64,000 nt of DNA from Pseudobdellovibrio sp031428275 (GTDB lineage Bacteria > Bdellovibrionota > Bdellovibrionia > Bdellovibrionales > Bdellovibrionaceae): assembly GCA_031428275.1 (NCBI GenBank), contig JANPPC010000050.1, forward strand, positions 50,130-114,129. Reading direction: 5' to 3'. Below are positions 52,169 through 61,320 of this stretch, piece after piece. Within the stretch, counting starts at the first letter, position 1. Each line of letters opens with the position of its first letter. The notes under the pieces were generated by a model. The model was not told where the DNA came from. It ran no database searches and saw only the letters and a list, made by a program, of their open reading frames with translations. Position numbers and translations under genes: made by a program.

Positions 52169-54245
52169 TTGAATCCTCGAAACGGGCCCCGGCCTCAGTT
52201 AACAAACGAGCGGCCTCGACGCGACGATTTCGAAGGGCCCAGCCCAGAGGCGCCAAACGTGAGTTATCTTTTATACTTAATTGAATATTTTTTATCTTTA
52301 ATAAATAAGTAAGCTTCGGCAGATCGCCATTTTTAGCTGCGACATGCAGGGCCGTCATGCCATACAGGCCGGTTTCGTTGATCGTACTTTCTGATCGTTT
52401 TGCGAGTATCAGAAATATCCGGTGCGAAGCAGATCGAGCCGCATTGGCTAGATTGATTTCGCTATACAAGTACTGTCGCACAGGATGAGATGAATCTTTA
52501 GAATTTTGTATTTCGGATAGAATCTGCTTTAAATCAGCATCCGCTATTTTTTCTAGCCGTTCGAAAGCGTTACCCGAATCGCGTTCAGCAAACAAGGTCG
52601 AGTACAGCGCTTGCTTTTTAATACGGCTCGGAAAGTTTTCTCGTTCGTAGATTTCAGCTAGATCTTTTTGAAATTCTGGCATGAATGCAGCGGCCAAGAT
52701 GAAGCTTAAAACATCTTCAGGTCGACTCGAGTTTTTAAGTCTTAATAAATCTGTAAAGAACTGATCGAAGCTGAGGCTTTCAGCTGCCAATCGGGGTTCG
52801 TATTTTTTTCCGGCGGTTATTATTTCGGTGGGTTTTAATTGGTAGTCATAAAAGAGCACCTGCGGATTTTGGTGACCGCGAGAATGCGTATTCGCATGTG
52901 ATATTTTAAAAGAGTGAGGCTTCATTTTGAATATGGCCGGTGAAGGCGATAAACGGGGGATAATACGGTTTTCAAAATACCAGCTGATCGAGCTTAAACT
53001 AGAAAGTCCGTTATGATCTCCGGTTTGAATAGGAATCACTAATTGATAGCCGCTTTCACGGATCGAGTTTTGGATAGCCTTTAGAAATATTTCTATTCTA
53101 CCTTGCGGTACGTTTTGCAATTTGTCTAAAAAGGCCACCTTTAAGTCTTTAACTTGGCCAAGTAATAGAGTTGCTTGGCCAGAAGATTGATGAGCTTGAT
53201 CCGTCATGGTGAAGTAATGAAAATTAGGATCAAGCGCTGATTCGAAATAAGTTCGGGTAGAGCAATCATTACCTAAGCAGCCCCGGAAAGGAGACTCTTG
53301 AATTGAAAGACTACGCACGCGAAAGGTTTCGCTTGTTAAGGTTTCAAAGGGTGCGGCTAAAACTTCGTTTTGAAGATGATTGATGACGTCTTCGGCGCGT
53401 TGATTTTTCGAGAAACCGCTCGGAAAGTCGATTCTTAGTGTTGATAATAAAGCGTTAAAATTGACTCCGCTAAGTTCGAAACTTAAATCATCACGAATTT
53501 TTATGGCATTTTGTAAACCTTCGATAGCCTCTGTCGGATTTTTACTTTTTAATAGGTTTAGATTAGTCGGATGCGAATAACTGGCCGCATGAATAAGATC
53601 GACCATCGCTTGTCTGATAAGTTGAGTGGGCTTCGATTTTTTTTCCATCCAGTTTGCTAAGTACTGAAGAGTTTTAAATAAGGCCTTCGCGGTGGCTAGA
53701 TCATCATTTGTGCCCGATGCAAGCTGGCCTATTTTTTTTTGGTTGACCTGATTGATGATTCGCTCGAAATATTTTTCGAAGCGGTCACCTTCGTAGCTCA
53801 GTAATTTTTTCCAGTAGCCTGAGTGAGCTTCGGCCTGATAAAGGCGGTTACGTATCTGGGCATTAGTTATATTCTGCGACATGATCAGTTTTTGTAAATT
53901 GGGGGGGTATTGTTTTCTAGTCGTAGAGAGCTGGGCGACTTGTTCGCGAAAGCTTGATTTTTCTAAACCAGGGTTTTTTTGAATAACTCTGATAACATCT
54001 TTTAAACCTTTATCTAAAAGTCCGGCGTCGGGGTCACCTAAGAATATTTTTTGGTATAATTCAAAAATTCTGTTTTGCTGAGGCCGTAATAGCATGCCCG
54101 AACTCATATCGTTTGCCAGCGAATCTAATAGATTTACTTCCGATGTTTCGGTAAATAGGTCTGAGCAAATTTGGCTGGCTTTCGCAGAAGAAGAAATAAA
54201 AATGATCGCGATCATCGCGTTCAATAAATTCTTAAACTGATACAC
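52161..54245 (-). CDS. large secreted protein with C-terminal ankyrin repeats
   Basis: I start at GTG 54245 so that a signal peptide (YQFKNLLNAMIAIIFISSSAKA) precedes SQICSDLF; the frame is open to 54401 and a TTG near 54221 is another option. The middle region holds GCLGNDCSTRTYF and YFTMTDQAHQSSGQATLLLG, a possible acetyltransferase-like or novel domain with two paired cysteines. The last 90 residues contain about two and a half ankyrin repeats (YGMTALHVAAKNGDLPKLTY, RLAPLGWALRNRRVEAARLL). It is co-transcribed with the secreted amidotransferase, and the two may work together. No enzyme activity can be assigned. Confidence 0.75.
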   Translation of the reverse strand: MYQFKNLLNAMIAIIFISSSAKASQICSDLFTETSEVNLLDSLANDMSSGMLLRPQQNRIFELYQKIFLGDPDAGLLDKGLKDVIRVIQKNPGLEKSSFREQVAQLSTTRKQYPPNLQKLIMSQNITNAQIRNRLYQAEAHSGYWKKLLSYEGDRFEKYFERIINQVNQKKIGQLASGTNDDLATAKALFKTLQYLANWMEKKSKPTQLIRQAMVDLIHAASYSHPTNLNLLKSKNPTEAIEGLQNAIKIRDDLSFELSGVNFNALLSTLRIDFPSGFSKNQRAEDVINHLQNEVLAAPFETLTSETFRVRSLSIQESPFRGCLGNDCSTRTYFESALDPNFHYFTMTDQAHQSSGQATLLLGQVKDLKVAFLDKLQNVPQGRIEIFLKAIQNSIRESGYQLVIPIQTGDHNGLSSLSSISWYFENRIIPRLSPSPAIFKMKPHSFKISHANTHSRGHQNPQVLFYDYQLKPTEIITAGKKYEPRLAAESLSFDQFFTDLLRLKNSSRPEDVLSFILAAAFMPEFQKDLAEIYERENFPSRIKKQALYSTLFAERDSGNAFERLEKIADADLKQILSEIQNSKDSSHPVRQYLYSEINLANAARSASHRIFLILAKRSESTINETGLYGMTALHVAAKNGDLPKLTYLLKIKNIQLSIKDNSRLAPLGWALRNRRVEAARLLTEAGARFEDSSD

Positions 54246-54528
54246 ACGTAAGTCAGTGCCGCAAATCGGTCGACAGTGCCTAGCCAGGTTTAAGCGAAAT
54301 CTATTCAAATTGAATACGCGATTTAAAAAATACATTAACTTCTGATGTTGAAAAATGAGTGCCGTAATTTCAAAAATATCGGCTTCATAAAACTGTTTCA
54401 AATTAGAACAGTGTTTTAATTTCGACCATTGAAAACCTGCAAATGCTTTTAGATTTAAATTACTAAAAAGCTTTAGGGTTTTAAGTCATTTATAGCTATT
54501 CTATTAATCACACACGGGGAGTGTAAAA

Positions 54529-55083
54529 GTGAAATCAAAAATAATCACACGTTACATTATAGTGTTAAGCGTAGGCGTGACCCTATTTGGCGGATTTCAA
54601 AACTGCGCACCAACAAAAATGAACCTTGCTGCGTCACTGGAGCAGTCCTCTAAAAGTACTTCAACCGATGTAGACATTGATTCAAGCATTGTGACAACTA
54701 TGCCGTATGACATAAGCCAAGACGAACCCGCACTGACTGCCGTTGTAAAAACTGTTGCAAACTACGAATTCTATGTTGACGGACTATTGGCTAATTCGAG
54801 CGAACAAGTCGGTTACGAAGAAGCCATTACAAGCTGTCATTATAGCGCCGTTAATCATGCGGATCAGTTAGTGCTTTGTATTTACGATGGGAAAGAAATC
54901 TTTGCGAACGTTGGTCAGAAAATGTACCGAGGGTTCCACAGTAAAAATGTCTTCGTTAGCACCAGAAATTTATCTTACGCCGAGGCCGTTAAAAATTGCC
55001 TACAAAGCGCAAGCGAAAACCCGACATTAGAAACTCGCTGCACTTGGGGTGATAGCGAGATATACTATCAAGCGATCAACTAA
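54529..55083 (+). CDS. lipoprotein with FQNC lipobox, 184 aa
   Basis: The start is GTG 54529 behind GGGGAG. The signal (ITRYIIVLSVGVTLFGGFQNC) ends in a GFQNC box of the type common in Bdellovibrio lipoproteins, so Cys26 is probably lipidated. A Ser/Thr linker leads to a domain with two repeated units: YEEAITSCHYSAVNHADQLVLCIYDGKEI and YAEAVKNCLQSASENPTLETRCTWGDSEI. Each has a YxEAxxxC helix and a later C-x-(W/Y)-x-(D/S), which suggests an internal duplication with a disulphide in each half. The function is unknown. Confidence 0.78.
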   Translation: MKSKIITRYIIVLSVGVTLFGGFQNCAPTKMNLAASLEQSSKSTSTDVDIDSSIVTTMPYDISQDEPALTAVVKTVANYEFYVDGLLANSSEQVGYEEAITSCHYSAVNHADQLVLCIYDGKEIFANVGQKMYRGFHSKNVFVSTRNLSYAEAVKNCLQSASENPTLETRCTWGDSEIYYQAIN

Positions 55084-55107
55084 TAGCGCGCTGTATTACC
55101 GAAAAAA

Positions 55108-55587
55108 TCAGTGAAAAAGCGGGTTCTTTTCTGAATGAGAATCTGAAATTTCTTCCGCAGTTGCATCTCGCGCAGCAATGGTTTCAATTTCAAAAATTAG
55201 ATCTTGCCCGGCGAACGGGTGATTGCCATCCAAGGTCACGTTATCGGAATTCATTTCGACCACACGAAAACTTCGCGGCTTACCGTCGACATCTAAGATC
55301 ACGGGTGTTTGCACTATTTTTTCACCATCGAATTGTTTTAAGGCGCCAACGGGCATTGTTAAAACTTTTTTCGGATCGTAAAAACCATAGGCTTCGGCCG
55401 CAGATAGGCTGATCGAGCGTTTTTCTCCGGTTGTTAAATTTTGTAAGCCTTTAGCTAACGCAATTAATTCTTGTGGATCGTTGCCATTAGAGGGCCCAGT
55501 CAATACGTCGTGGTTGATGCTCGAACTTAGAATTTTTCCAAACTTATTCTTCAGGATACAATGAAACGAAACAATTTGAACTTTCAT
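55108..55587 (-). CDS. SlyD-type FKBP peptidyl-prolyl isomerase
   Basis: The 159-residue protein follows the SlyD plan: N-terminal FKBP half (VSFHCILKNKFGKIL, LAKGLQNLTTGEKRSISLSAAEAYG), an inserted flap (IF) domain with DVDGKPRSFRVVEMNSDNVT, then LDGNHPFAGQDLIFEIETI. SlyD proteins catalyse prolyl isomerisation and chaperone unfolded proteins in the cytosol. The His-rich metal-binding tail of E. coli SlyD is absent; the short tail ends SHSEKNPLFH. It is convergent with the FQNC lipoprotein gene. AGGAGCTGCT upstream is a good ribosome binding site. Confidence 0.9.
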   Translation of the reverse strand: MKVQIVSFHCILKNKFGKILSSSINHDVLTGPSNGNDPQELIALAKGLQNLTTGEKRSISLSAAEAYGFYDPKKVLTMPVGALKQFDGEKIVQTPVILDVDGKPRSFRVVEMNSDNVTLDGNHPFAGQDLIFEIETIAARDATAEEISDSHSEKNPLFH

Positions 55588-55810
55588 AGCAGCTCCTTAC
55601 GTGTGACAAGTTAACCAACGTGAAGCTAGAAATAGGACTCTCTTCAGCGTAACGGACTTAAAGTGTAATAGCGAGCATAAAACGCCCTATCCAGGTATAT
55701 ACGTTTCTAATAGCTTGTAGCAGCTATAGCGGTAATAACTCAATCAGGCTTATTGAGATCCCACCCGAAAAAGTTAGCTTTTTTGGGACCTTTTGATTAA
55801 CGTGCTAAGC

Positions 55811-56209
55811 ATGAAAACACACTGTGTACGTCTTTTACCGAACGAAGATCTAAAAGTTAGAATCGCTCAAATTTGCGCAGAAAAACAGATAAAAGCAGGT
55901 TGTATTCTTTCTTCTGTGGGAAGCCTTAAAAAGTTGAAATTGCGTTTAGCAAATACGGAAGCACGTTTAGAAATACTAGAAAATTTCGAAATTCTATCTT
56001 TGAACGGCACCGTGTCCATGGATGGGATCCATTTACATATGGCGGCTTCAAATAAAGTCGGGCAAGTTTTTGGTGGTCATCTGCTAGACGATAACATTGT
56101 TTACACCACCTGCGAGCTAGTGATTGTTGAATTGAGTGATGCGGTGTTTACCCGTGAATCCGATCAAAGTACCGGATTTAAAGAAATTAAATTTTCGGTT
56201 ACTTCATAA
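55811..56209 (+). CDS. PPC/DUF296 domain protein
   Basis: ATG 55811 is preferred over TTG 55793. The 132-residue protein is a PPC domain: VRLLPNEDLKVRIAQICAEKQIKAG, ILSSVGSLKKLKLRL, FEILSLNGTVSMDG, IHLHMAASNKVGQVFGGHLL. In plants this domain sits in AT-hook proteins; in bacteria it forms trimers of unknown role, with histidines at a possible metal site. A hairpin (CCCGAAAAAG / CTTTTTTGGG, 55764-55787) lies upstream and could be regulatory. Its 3' end overlaps the end of the convergent PhnD-like gene by 11 bases. Confidence 0.85.
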   Translation: MKTHCVRLLPNEDLKVRIAQICAEKQIKAGCILSSVGSLKKLKLRLANTEARLEILENFEILSLNGTVSMDGIHLHMAASNKVGQVFGGHLLDDNIVYTTCELVIVELSDAVFTRESDQSTGFKEIKFSVTS

Positions 56210-57092
56210 AATCTTGGGCGCTTTTACCTAGTTCAGTTAAATACTTCCGAACCGAGTCGTAATCAGCGTTCGACGCATCTTTAAAATCTGTAAAGTGATA
56301 CATATTGTAAAGCACCTTAGAACCTTCGTCGGTTTTGATGTATTTCTTTAGGGCGGCGACGATTTCATTCTTTAAAGCGTCAGGTAAGTCTTTACGAAAA
56401 ATAACCGGATCGTTTGGAATCGGGCCAGTCAGTTCTAAAATTCTTATTTTTTCAAATACATCGGGAAATTGTATCTTAACTAATTTACGCGCGTCTTGCG
56501 GAACACTTGCGCCGTCGATAGGGCTATTGAATGTTGCACCGGCATCCACTTGCTTTTGATAGACTGCGCTAACGACGGCATCGTGGCGTCCGGCAAATAC
56601 CTGCTCTTTTAGTTTGATATTTTCTTTTTTAAATAGACCTAGCGGAAGCAAATATCCCGAGGCAGAGGCTGGATCGACGAAGGCGAATTTTTTGCCGCTC
56701 AGGTCTTTAATACTTTTTATTTTGCTGTCGGCGCGAGTGATAATTTGGCCGTGGTATTGGTCGCGACCGCCATCAACTACGCGCAGCTTGGCCTCAACTT
56801 GGTATTTATCATGAGCCAGAATGTAGCCAAAAGTATTCATCATGGCCACATCGGCACGCTTCGAACCAAAAGCCTCGATGACCGCTATAAAACTAGTGGG
56901 AAGCTCGACAGTAAAATGCTTTCCGAGCTCTTTTTCTAAATAAGTTTTAAGTATGTCACCATTATCTAAAAGGGCCTGGCGATCTTGCGCGGGTACTAAA
57001 TAAAACTTAATAGGATTTTCTTTTGAACCGATCTCGTGGCGATTGGTGCAAGATTGTAAAAATATGAGAGCGATTGCGACGAGGTATTTCAT
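56199..57092 (-). CDS. PhnD-like substrate-binding lipoprotein in the selenium operon
   Basis: The signal peptide MKYLVAIALIFLQSC has a lipobox ending at Cys15. The mature part is a PhnD/SsuA-like periplasmic binding protein: FYLVPAQDRQALLDNGD, FGSKRADVAMMNTFGYILA, KDLSGKKFAFVDPASASGYLLP, VFAGRHDAVVSAVYQKQVDAGAT and LTGPIPNDPVIFRKDLP. The family binds phosphonate, phosphite or phosphate through SAS-type loops. The gene overlaps mnmH by four bases and is the third gene of the selD-mnmH unit; no permease or ATPase gene is adjacent. A role in selenium oxyanion capture is a hypothesis from context. Confidence 0.85.
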   Translation of the reverse strand: MKYLVAIALIFLQSCTNRHEIGSKENPIKFYLVPAQDRQALLDNGDILKTYLEKELGKHFTVELPTSFIAVIEAFGSKRADVAMMNTFGYILAHDKYQVEAKLRVVDGGRDQYHGQIITRADSKIKSIKDLSGKKFAFVDPASASGYLLPLGLFKKENIKLKEQVFAGRHDAVVSAVYQKQVDAGATFNSPIDGASVPQDARKLVKIQFPDVFEKIRILELTGPIPNDPVIFRKDLPDALKNEIVAALKKYIKTDEGSKVLYNMYHFTDFKDASNADYDSVRKYLTELGKSAQDFMK

Positions 57093-58174
57093 TTAAGTGC
57101 GATTAAATATTCTTCAGCCGCGGCTCGTGTGCCACGAAAAATAACCGTCGGCTTTCGTTTATCTAAGGATCCCAGGTAAAGTGGGTCGTAATACCAAACC
57201 AACAGTTTTTCAATCCACACATGATGCTGACTGTGGTCGTTGTGATCTTTTGAGGATTGAATCGCCGTCGCTAAATCATTCTGCAATTCTTGGTAGCGAA
57301 GCCCGCCCAATTTTTTCGAGATCTTAGTCAGTGCAGTTACATAGCGTTTAAAAGCTTTCGTTCTTTCTTCGGCCGAGTCATTAAGGACGTATTCTTCAAA
57401 AATAACTTCCACGCGCTCGTTCAGTGGCTGATCTAAAAAAATAATGGCGGAAGCACGCAGTTGGTTGAAGAAAGTTTCGGGCTGCGCGGTTCGCCCAATC
57501 AGGCGGCTTTCATCTTCAACGATTAATGATTTTACAGAATGGATCGCTTCAATTTTTAAAAGTTTTTGAGTCAGTTGATTTTCGTAGTCAGCCTGTGAAG
57601 GTTGCCCCGCCGTGAATTGGCCGAACGCTGAACCACGATGGTTTGCAAGGGCTTCTAAGTTAACGACCGGAAGGCTATTTTTAATACGATCAATAAGAAT
57701 TGTTTTACCACTGCCGGTGGGGCCAGAAATAACGATCATCGGCTGGGTTGATAAACGTTCAAGTTCTTGTAAGATGAATTGGCGAAAAGCTTTATAGCCC
57801 CCATCGATACGAGGCCGAATTAAGCCTATTTCACTAAGCCAGGCTTGCGTAATCTGCGAACGTTGACCACCGCGAAAACAAGTTAAGATCGTATCGGGAT
57901 GGTGGCTAATAAACGCCGACCAACTTTGAATCATTTCTGTTTTGTAGTCTCCGGAAACTAATTCGTAACCGCGCTTGACCGCGGCGGCGTTACCTTGCTG
58001 CTTGTAGATGGTGCCAATTTCGTTGCGGTGTTCATCGCTTAATATGGGTAGGTTAACGGCACCCGGAATATGACCCAAACCGAATTCGATCGGCGCCCGC
58101 ACGTCGATTAACGGCGTTTCGGCTAAAAGAATTTTTTTGAATTCGCTGGCGGCGACCACCGGTTGATTTTTCAC
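57089..58174 (-). CDS. mnmH: tRNA 2-selenouridine synthase MnmH (SelU/YbbB)
   Basis: The 361-residue protein has a rhodanese domain (residues 1-135) with LIDVRAPIEFGLGHIPGAVN and active-site Cys99 (LTCFRGGQRS), followed by a P-loop domain with Walker A GPTGSGKT (151-158) and VEDESRLIG. It replaces the 2-thio group of U34 in Lys, Glu and Gln tRNAs by selenium, using selenophosphate and a geranylated intermediate. It overlaps selD by four bases, so the supplier of selenophosphate is made with it. Confidence 0.95.
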   Translation of the reverse strand: MKNQPVVAASEFKKILLAETPLIDVRAPIEFGLGHIPGAVNLPILSDEHRNEIGTIYKQQGNAAAVKRGYELVSGDYKTEMIQSWSAFISHHPDTILTCFRGGQRSQITQAWLSEIGLIRPRIDGGYKAFRQFILQELERLSTQPMIVISGPTGSGKTILIDRIKNSLPVVNLEALANHRGSAFGQFTAGQPSQADYENQLTQKLLKIEAIHSVKSLIVEDESRLIGRTAQPETFFNQLRASAIIFLDQPLNERVEVIFEEYVLNDSAEERTKAFKRYVTALTKISKKLGGLRYQELQNDLATAIQSSKDHNDHSQHHVWIEKLLVWYYDPLYLGSLDKRKPTVIFRGTRAAAEEYLIALK

Positions 58175-59220
58175 AGCAGCTGCACAGATTTATTTTGTTC
58201 GGCCACGACTTGGCCGACGATTGCGGCATGAGTGAAGCGGGTTTTGAGGGCTTTCAAAACGGCGTCTGACTTTTCTTTAGAAACCGAAAGTAATAGACCG
58301 CCACTGGTCTGTGGATCAAGCATAAGCAAAGCCGTTATATCATCGATCGTATTGTAGTTAACATTTTCGGCTACGTATTCGCGATTTGACCTGTGAGCTT
58401 TTGTTAAAAAACCTTTTTGCAAAAATTCTTTCGCCCGCGCTAAAGCGGGCAGATGCGTCGTTGAAATTTCGAAAGTTTTTTGACTGGCCTTCGCCATTTG
58501 CACGCTATGCCCTAAAAACCCAAAGCCCGTAATATCGGTCGCCGCATGAATGGCCGAAGCCAGATCATCCGATAACAAATCTAAACAAGCATTCACTTGA
58601 GTCATCGAATCCAAAGCCTGTTTGATGTCGGCTTCGGTTACTTCGTCTCGCTTAAGTGCCGCCGTAATGGTACCTGTGCCTAAGCCCTTGGTTAAAATAA
58701 GAACATCACCGGCCTGTGCTTTACTGTTAGACCAAATTTTTTCGGGGTGAACATAGCCCGTGACCGAAAGTCCAAACTTTAAAGTGTCGTCGTCGATCGA
58801 GTGCCCGCCCACAAGCGGAACTTTTGCTTCGGCTAATAAATCACAAGCGCCTTGTAAAACTTCGGCAATCATTTCGTTCGACATCGTCGCCGTTGGAAAA
58901 GCCAAAATGGCCATCGCCGTTTGCGGCATTCCGCCCATCGCGTAAACATCGCTTAAGGCGTTCGCGCACGCAACTTGACCAAACAAATACGGAGAATCCA
59001 CGATGGGAGTAAAAAAATCTAAAGTTTGCACCAGTGCCAGCGATTCATTTACTTTTAAAATAGCAGCGTCATCGAAAAGAGATCCATCAACCAGCAAAGA
59101 ATGAGTCGTCGGTGGAAATTTGACCAGTCCCAAAATTTTACGAAGTTCCATAGCAGAAACTTTGGCAGCGCAGCCACCTTTTTGAACGGTTTGAGTCAGG
59201 CGTATTGATGATGTTTTCAT
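58171..59220 (-). CDS. selD: selenide, water dikinase (selenophosphate synthase)
   Basis: The start is ATG 59220 (MKTSSIRLTQ), giving 349 residues. The active site LTQTVQKGGCAAK has Cys17 and Lys20 at the same positions as in E. coli SelD, so it is the cysteine, not selenocysteine, form. Metal and nucleotide blocks include VDGSLFDDAAIL, QTLDFFTPIVDSPY, GQVACANALSDVYAMGG and VGGHSIDD. It makes selenophosphate from selenide and ATP. No selA, selB or selC was found in the window, and the direct neighbour is mnmH, so the product probably serves tRNA selenation. Confidence 0.96.
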   Translation of the reverse strand: MKTSSIRLTQTVQKGGCAAKVSAMELRKILGLVKFPPTTHSLLVDGSLFDDAAILKVNESLALVQTLDFFTPIVDSPYLFGQVACANALSDVYAMGGMPQTAMAILAFPTATMSNEMIAEVLQGACDLLAEAKVPLVGGHSIDDDTLKFGLSVTGYVHPEKIWSNSKAQAGDVLILTKGLGTGTITAALKRDEVTEADIKQALDSMTQVNACLDLLSDDLASAIHAATDITGFGFLGHSVQMAKASQKTFEISTTHLPALARAKEFLQKGFLTKAHRSNREYVAENVNYNTIDDITALLMLDPQTSGGLLLSVSKEKSDAVLKALKTRFTHAAIVGQVVAEQNKSVQLL

Positions 59221-59454
59221 AGTGCTAAATTTAAGCCCCCACCGGGTGAACCGCAATTTAAAGATAGCGAAGTGTAAGTCTTATAGACGAAACGAAAATT
59301 CGATCAAAGTTTTGACACCTTTTCTATTCTTTAAACGACTTAAATTTGCCGCGGCCGCCGAAATTTGTATTTCGAACAGTCTGTTTACACAAAAGTTTTC
59401 TCAGATAACATTATTTCGTGTTTAAGTCGGAAAAGATTTTGCAATAGATCGGGT

Positions 59455-60648
59455 ATGCATAAAAAAATCGTTTTACTCGGATTATTATTCGCCAGTCTTG
59501 CTAACGCTGAAGTTGTTTGCGAAACAACGGAAGCTTTTCCGCAGTGGCTGCAAAAATTCAAAAAAGAAGCTATCCAGCAAGGAATCACTAAAGAGACCCT
59601 AGATAAAGTGTCTCCGTACCTAAAGTTTAACGAAGCCATCGTTAACCGCGACCGCAATCAAAGCGTCTTTCAGCAAACTTTTTTACAGTTCTCTGACCGT
59701 ATGGCTTCAGAAGCGCGACGTAAAAAAGGTATTCAGCTGATCACGACCACTTACAAAGATTTATTTGAACGTATTGAACGTGATTACGGTGTTCCGGCGG
59801 CTCCGATTGTTTCGTTCTGGGCTTTAGAAAGTGATTTTGGCGCCGTGACCGGAAAATTTTCAATCTTAAGTGCGGTCACGACCTTAGCTTATGATTGTCG
59901 TCGCGCAGATATGTTTCGTAAGCAGGCTTTAAGCGCGATCAAATTAGTTCAGCGCGGTGATTTAGAACCCCAAGACATGATCGGCAATTGGGCCGGCGAA
60001 CTTGGTGGAACTCAATTTATGGCGGCTGATTATTTAGAATCAGGTATTGATTACGACCAAGACGGAAAAGTAAATTTAGTAAAAAGTATTCCCGACACTT
60101 TAGCCTCGGCCGGAAATTTTTTAATGAAAAAGGGCTGGCGCCGGGACGAACCTTGGATGCAAGAGGTTAAGGTACCTGCGCAAATGCAGTGGGCCGAGGC
60201 CGATATTCAAATTAAACACCCCGTCAGTAAATGGATGCAGTGGGGCGTGAAGCCTCTCGCAGGCGTAACTTTCAAAGATCAGAACATGATGGCTTCATTA
60301 CTATTACCGATGGGGCGTTTAGGTCCGGCTTTTTTAGTCTATCCTAATTTTAGTGCTTTTTTGGGTTGGAACGAATCGGTCGTGTATTCATCAACGGCGG
60401 CTTTCTTGGCGTCACGTCTAACGGGAGCTTCAGCCATGCAGCGTGGAAGTGATTCAATCAAGGTTTTATCGACAGAAGAAGTTAAAGAATTACAAACACT
60501 TCTGCTAAAACAAGGCTATGATATCCGAGTAGTCGACGGTAAGCCCGGAGCTTCAACAAAAGCAGCGGTTAAAAAAGCACAGATTAAGTTAGGTCTTCCT
60601 GCCGATTCGTATCCGACGCTTGAATTATTAGAAGCGTTACGCAAGTAA
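59455..60648 (+). CDS. MltB-type lytic murein transglycosylase with peptidoglycan-binding domain
   Basis: ATG 59455 gives 397 residues with a signal peptide (KIVLLGLLFASLANAE). The SLT_2/MltB catalytic domain (about 25-320) has Glu125 in FWALESDFG (the general acid), GNWAGELGGTQFM and DGKVNLVKSIPDTLASAGNFL. Residues about 335-397 are a PG_binding_1 domain (LLLKQGYDIRVVDGKPGAST, then KKAQIKLGLPADS). It cleaves glycan strands with 1,6-anhydro formation in the periplasm. No lipobox is present, so it is soluble. It is followed after seven bases by the iron-permease-family gene. Confidence 0.93.
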   Translation: MHKKIVLLGLLFASLANAEVVCETTEAFPQWLQKFKKEAIQQGITKETLDKVSPYLKFNEAIVNRDRNQSVFQQTFLQFSDRMASEARRKKGIQLITTTYKDLFERIERDYGVPAAPIVSFWALESDFGAVTGKFSILSAVTTLAYDCRRADMFRKQALSAIKLVQRGDLEPQDMIGNWAGELGGTQFMAADYLESGIDYDQDGKVNLVKSIPDTLASAGNFLMKKGWRRDEPWMQEVKVPAQMQWAEADIQIKHPVSKWMQWGVKPLAGVTFKDQNMMASLLLPMGRLGPAFLVYPNFSAFLGWNESVVYSSTAAFLASRLTGASAMQRGSDSIKVLSTEEVKELQTLLLKQGYDIRVVDGKPGASTKAAVKKAQIKLGLPADSYPTLELLEALRK

Positions 60649-60655
60649 GGTTATT

Positions 60656-61054
60656 ATGAAAGATGGTTTTCGAAAATTAGCTCGCTTGATTTCAGCCTGG
60701 GTCGGAACGCCTGCGGCGTTTGCAATTTCGGTCGTGGCGATCATCGGTTGGGCTTTGGTGGGCCCTTTGTTCGGCTATTCGGACACGTGGCAGTTAGTGA
60801 TTAATACATCGACGACGATTATTACTTTTCTAATCGTTTTTTTAATTCAGAATACACAAAATCGGGATGCGAGAGCCATTCATTTAAAATTAGATGAATT
60901 GATTTATGCCACGACTGCGGCCCGCAATGAACTGATTGATACCGAAGATCTTTCGGACGCAGATTTAGACCGATTGCACGCCCACTACGTAAAAATGAAA
61001 GAAAACTCGGAAGAGAATATCGAAAAAATTAAAGGGCTCAAGAACAAAGACTAA
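60656..61054 (+). CDS. low-affinity iron permease family membrane protein
   Basis: The 132-residue protein matches the Fe_perm/DUF family: two TM segments (PAAFAISVVAIIGWALVGPLFG and VINTSTTIITFLIVFLIQ) followed by the conserved NTQNRDARAIHLKLDELI and a charged, helical tail (KENSEENIEKIKGLK). The bacterial members are named after fungal low-affinity iron permease Fet4 but transport by the bacterial protein is unproven. It overlaps no gene but is only seven bases behind the transglycosylase. Confidence 0.9.
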   Translation: MKDGFRKLARLISAWVGTPAAFAISVVAIIGWALVGPLFGYSDTWQLVINTSTTIITFLIVFLIQNTQNRDARAIHLKLDELIYATTAARNELIDTEDLSDADLDRLHAHYVKMKENSEENIEKIKGLKNKD

Positions 61055-61320
61055 GCCCCAAAAGAGCGCTCATTTTTTCGACGCTTGAACAAGCAAAGAC
61101 TTTTTTGTGCAACCTATCACTTCACCCTTGATCGGATTCTGGCTAAAATCGTTGGCGCGTACAATCCATTTCATATCTGCACGCTATCGCTGAATCATCT
61201 ACTCCGCAAACATTTTGAAACGAAGTGTTCTAAGTGCCCTGAAGATAGTAACTTTCAGCATCAGGTTTTTTACAGATTTTTTACGCCCATTTGATTTACC
61301 TTCGTCTGAAGGAGTTTTAT

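Noticed and set aside
61085..61294. ORF of 69 codons between the iron-permease-family gene and the porin remnant
   Set aside because: Cys/His/Leu-rich composition and no ribosome binding site; probably chance.
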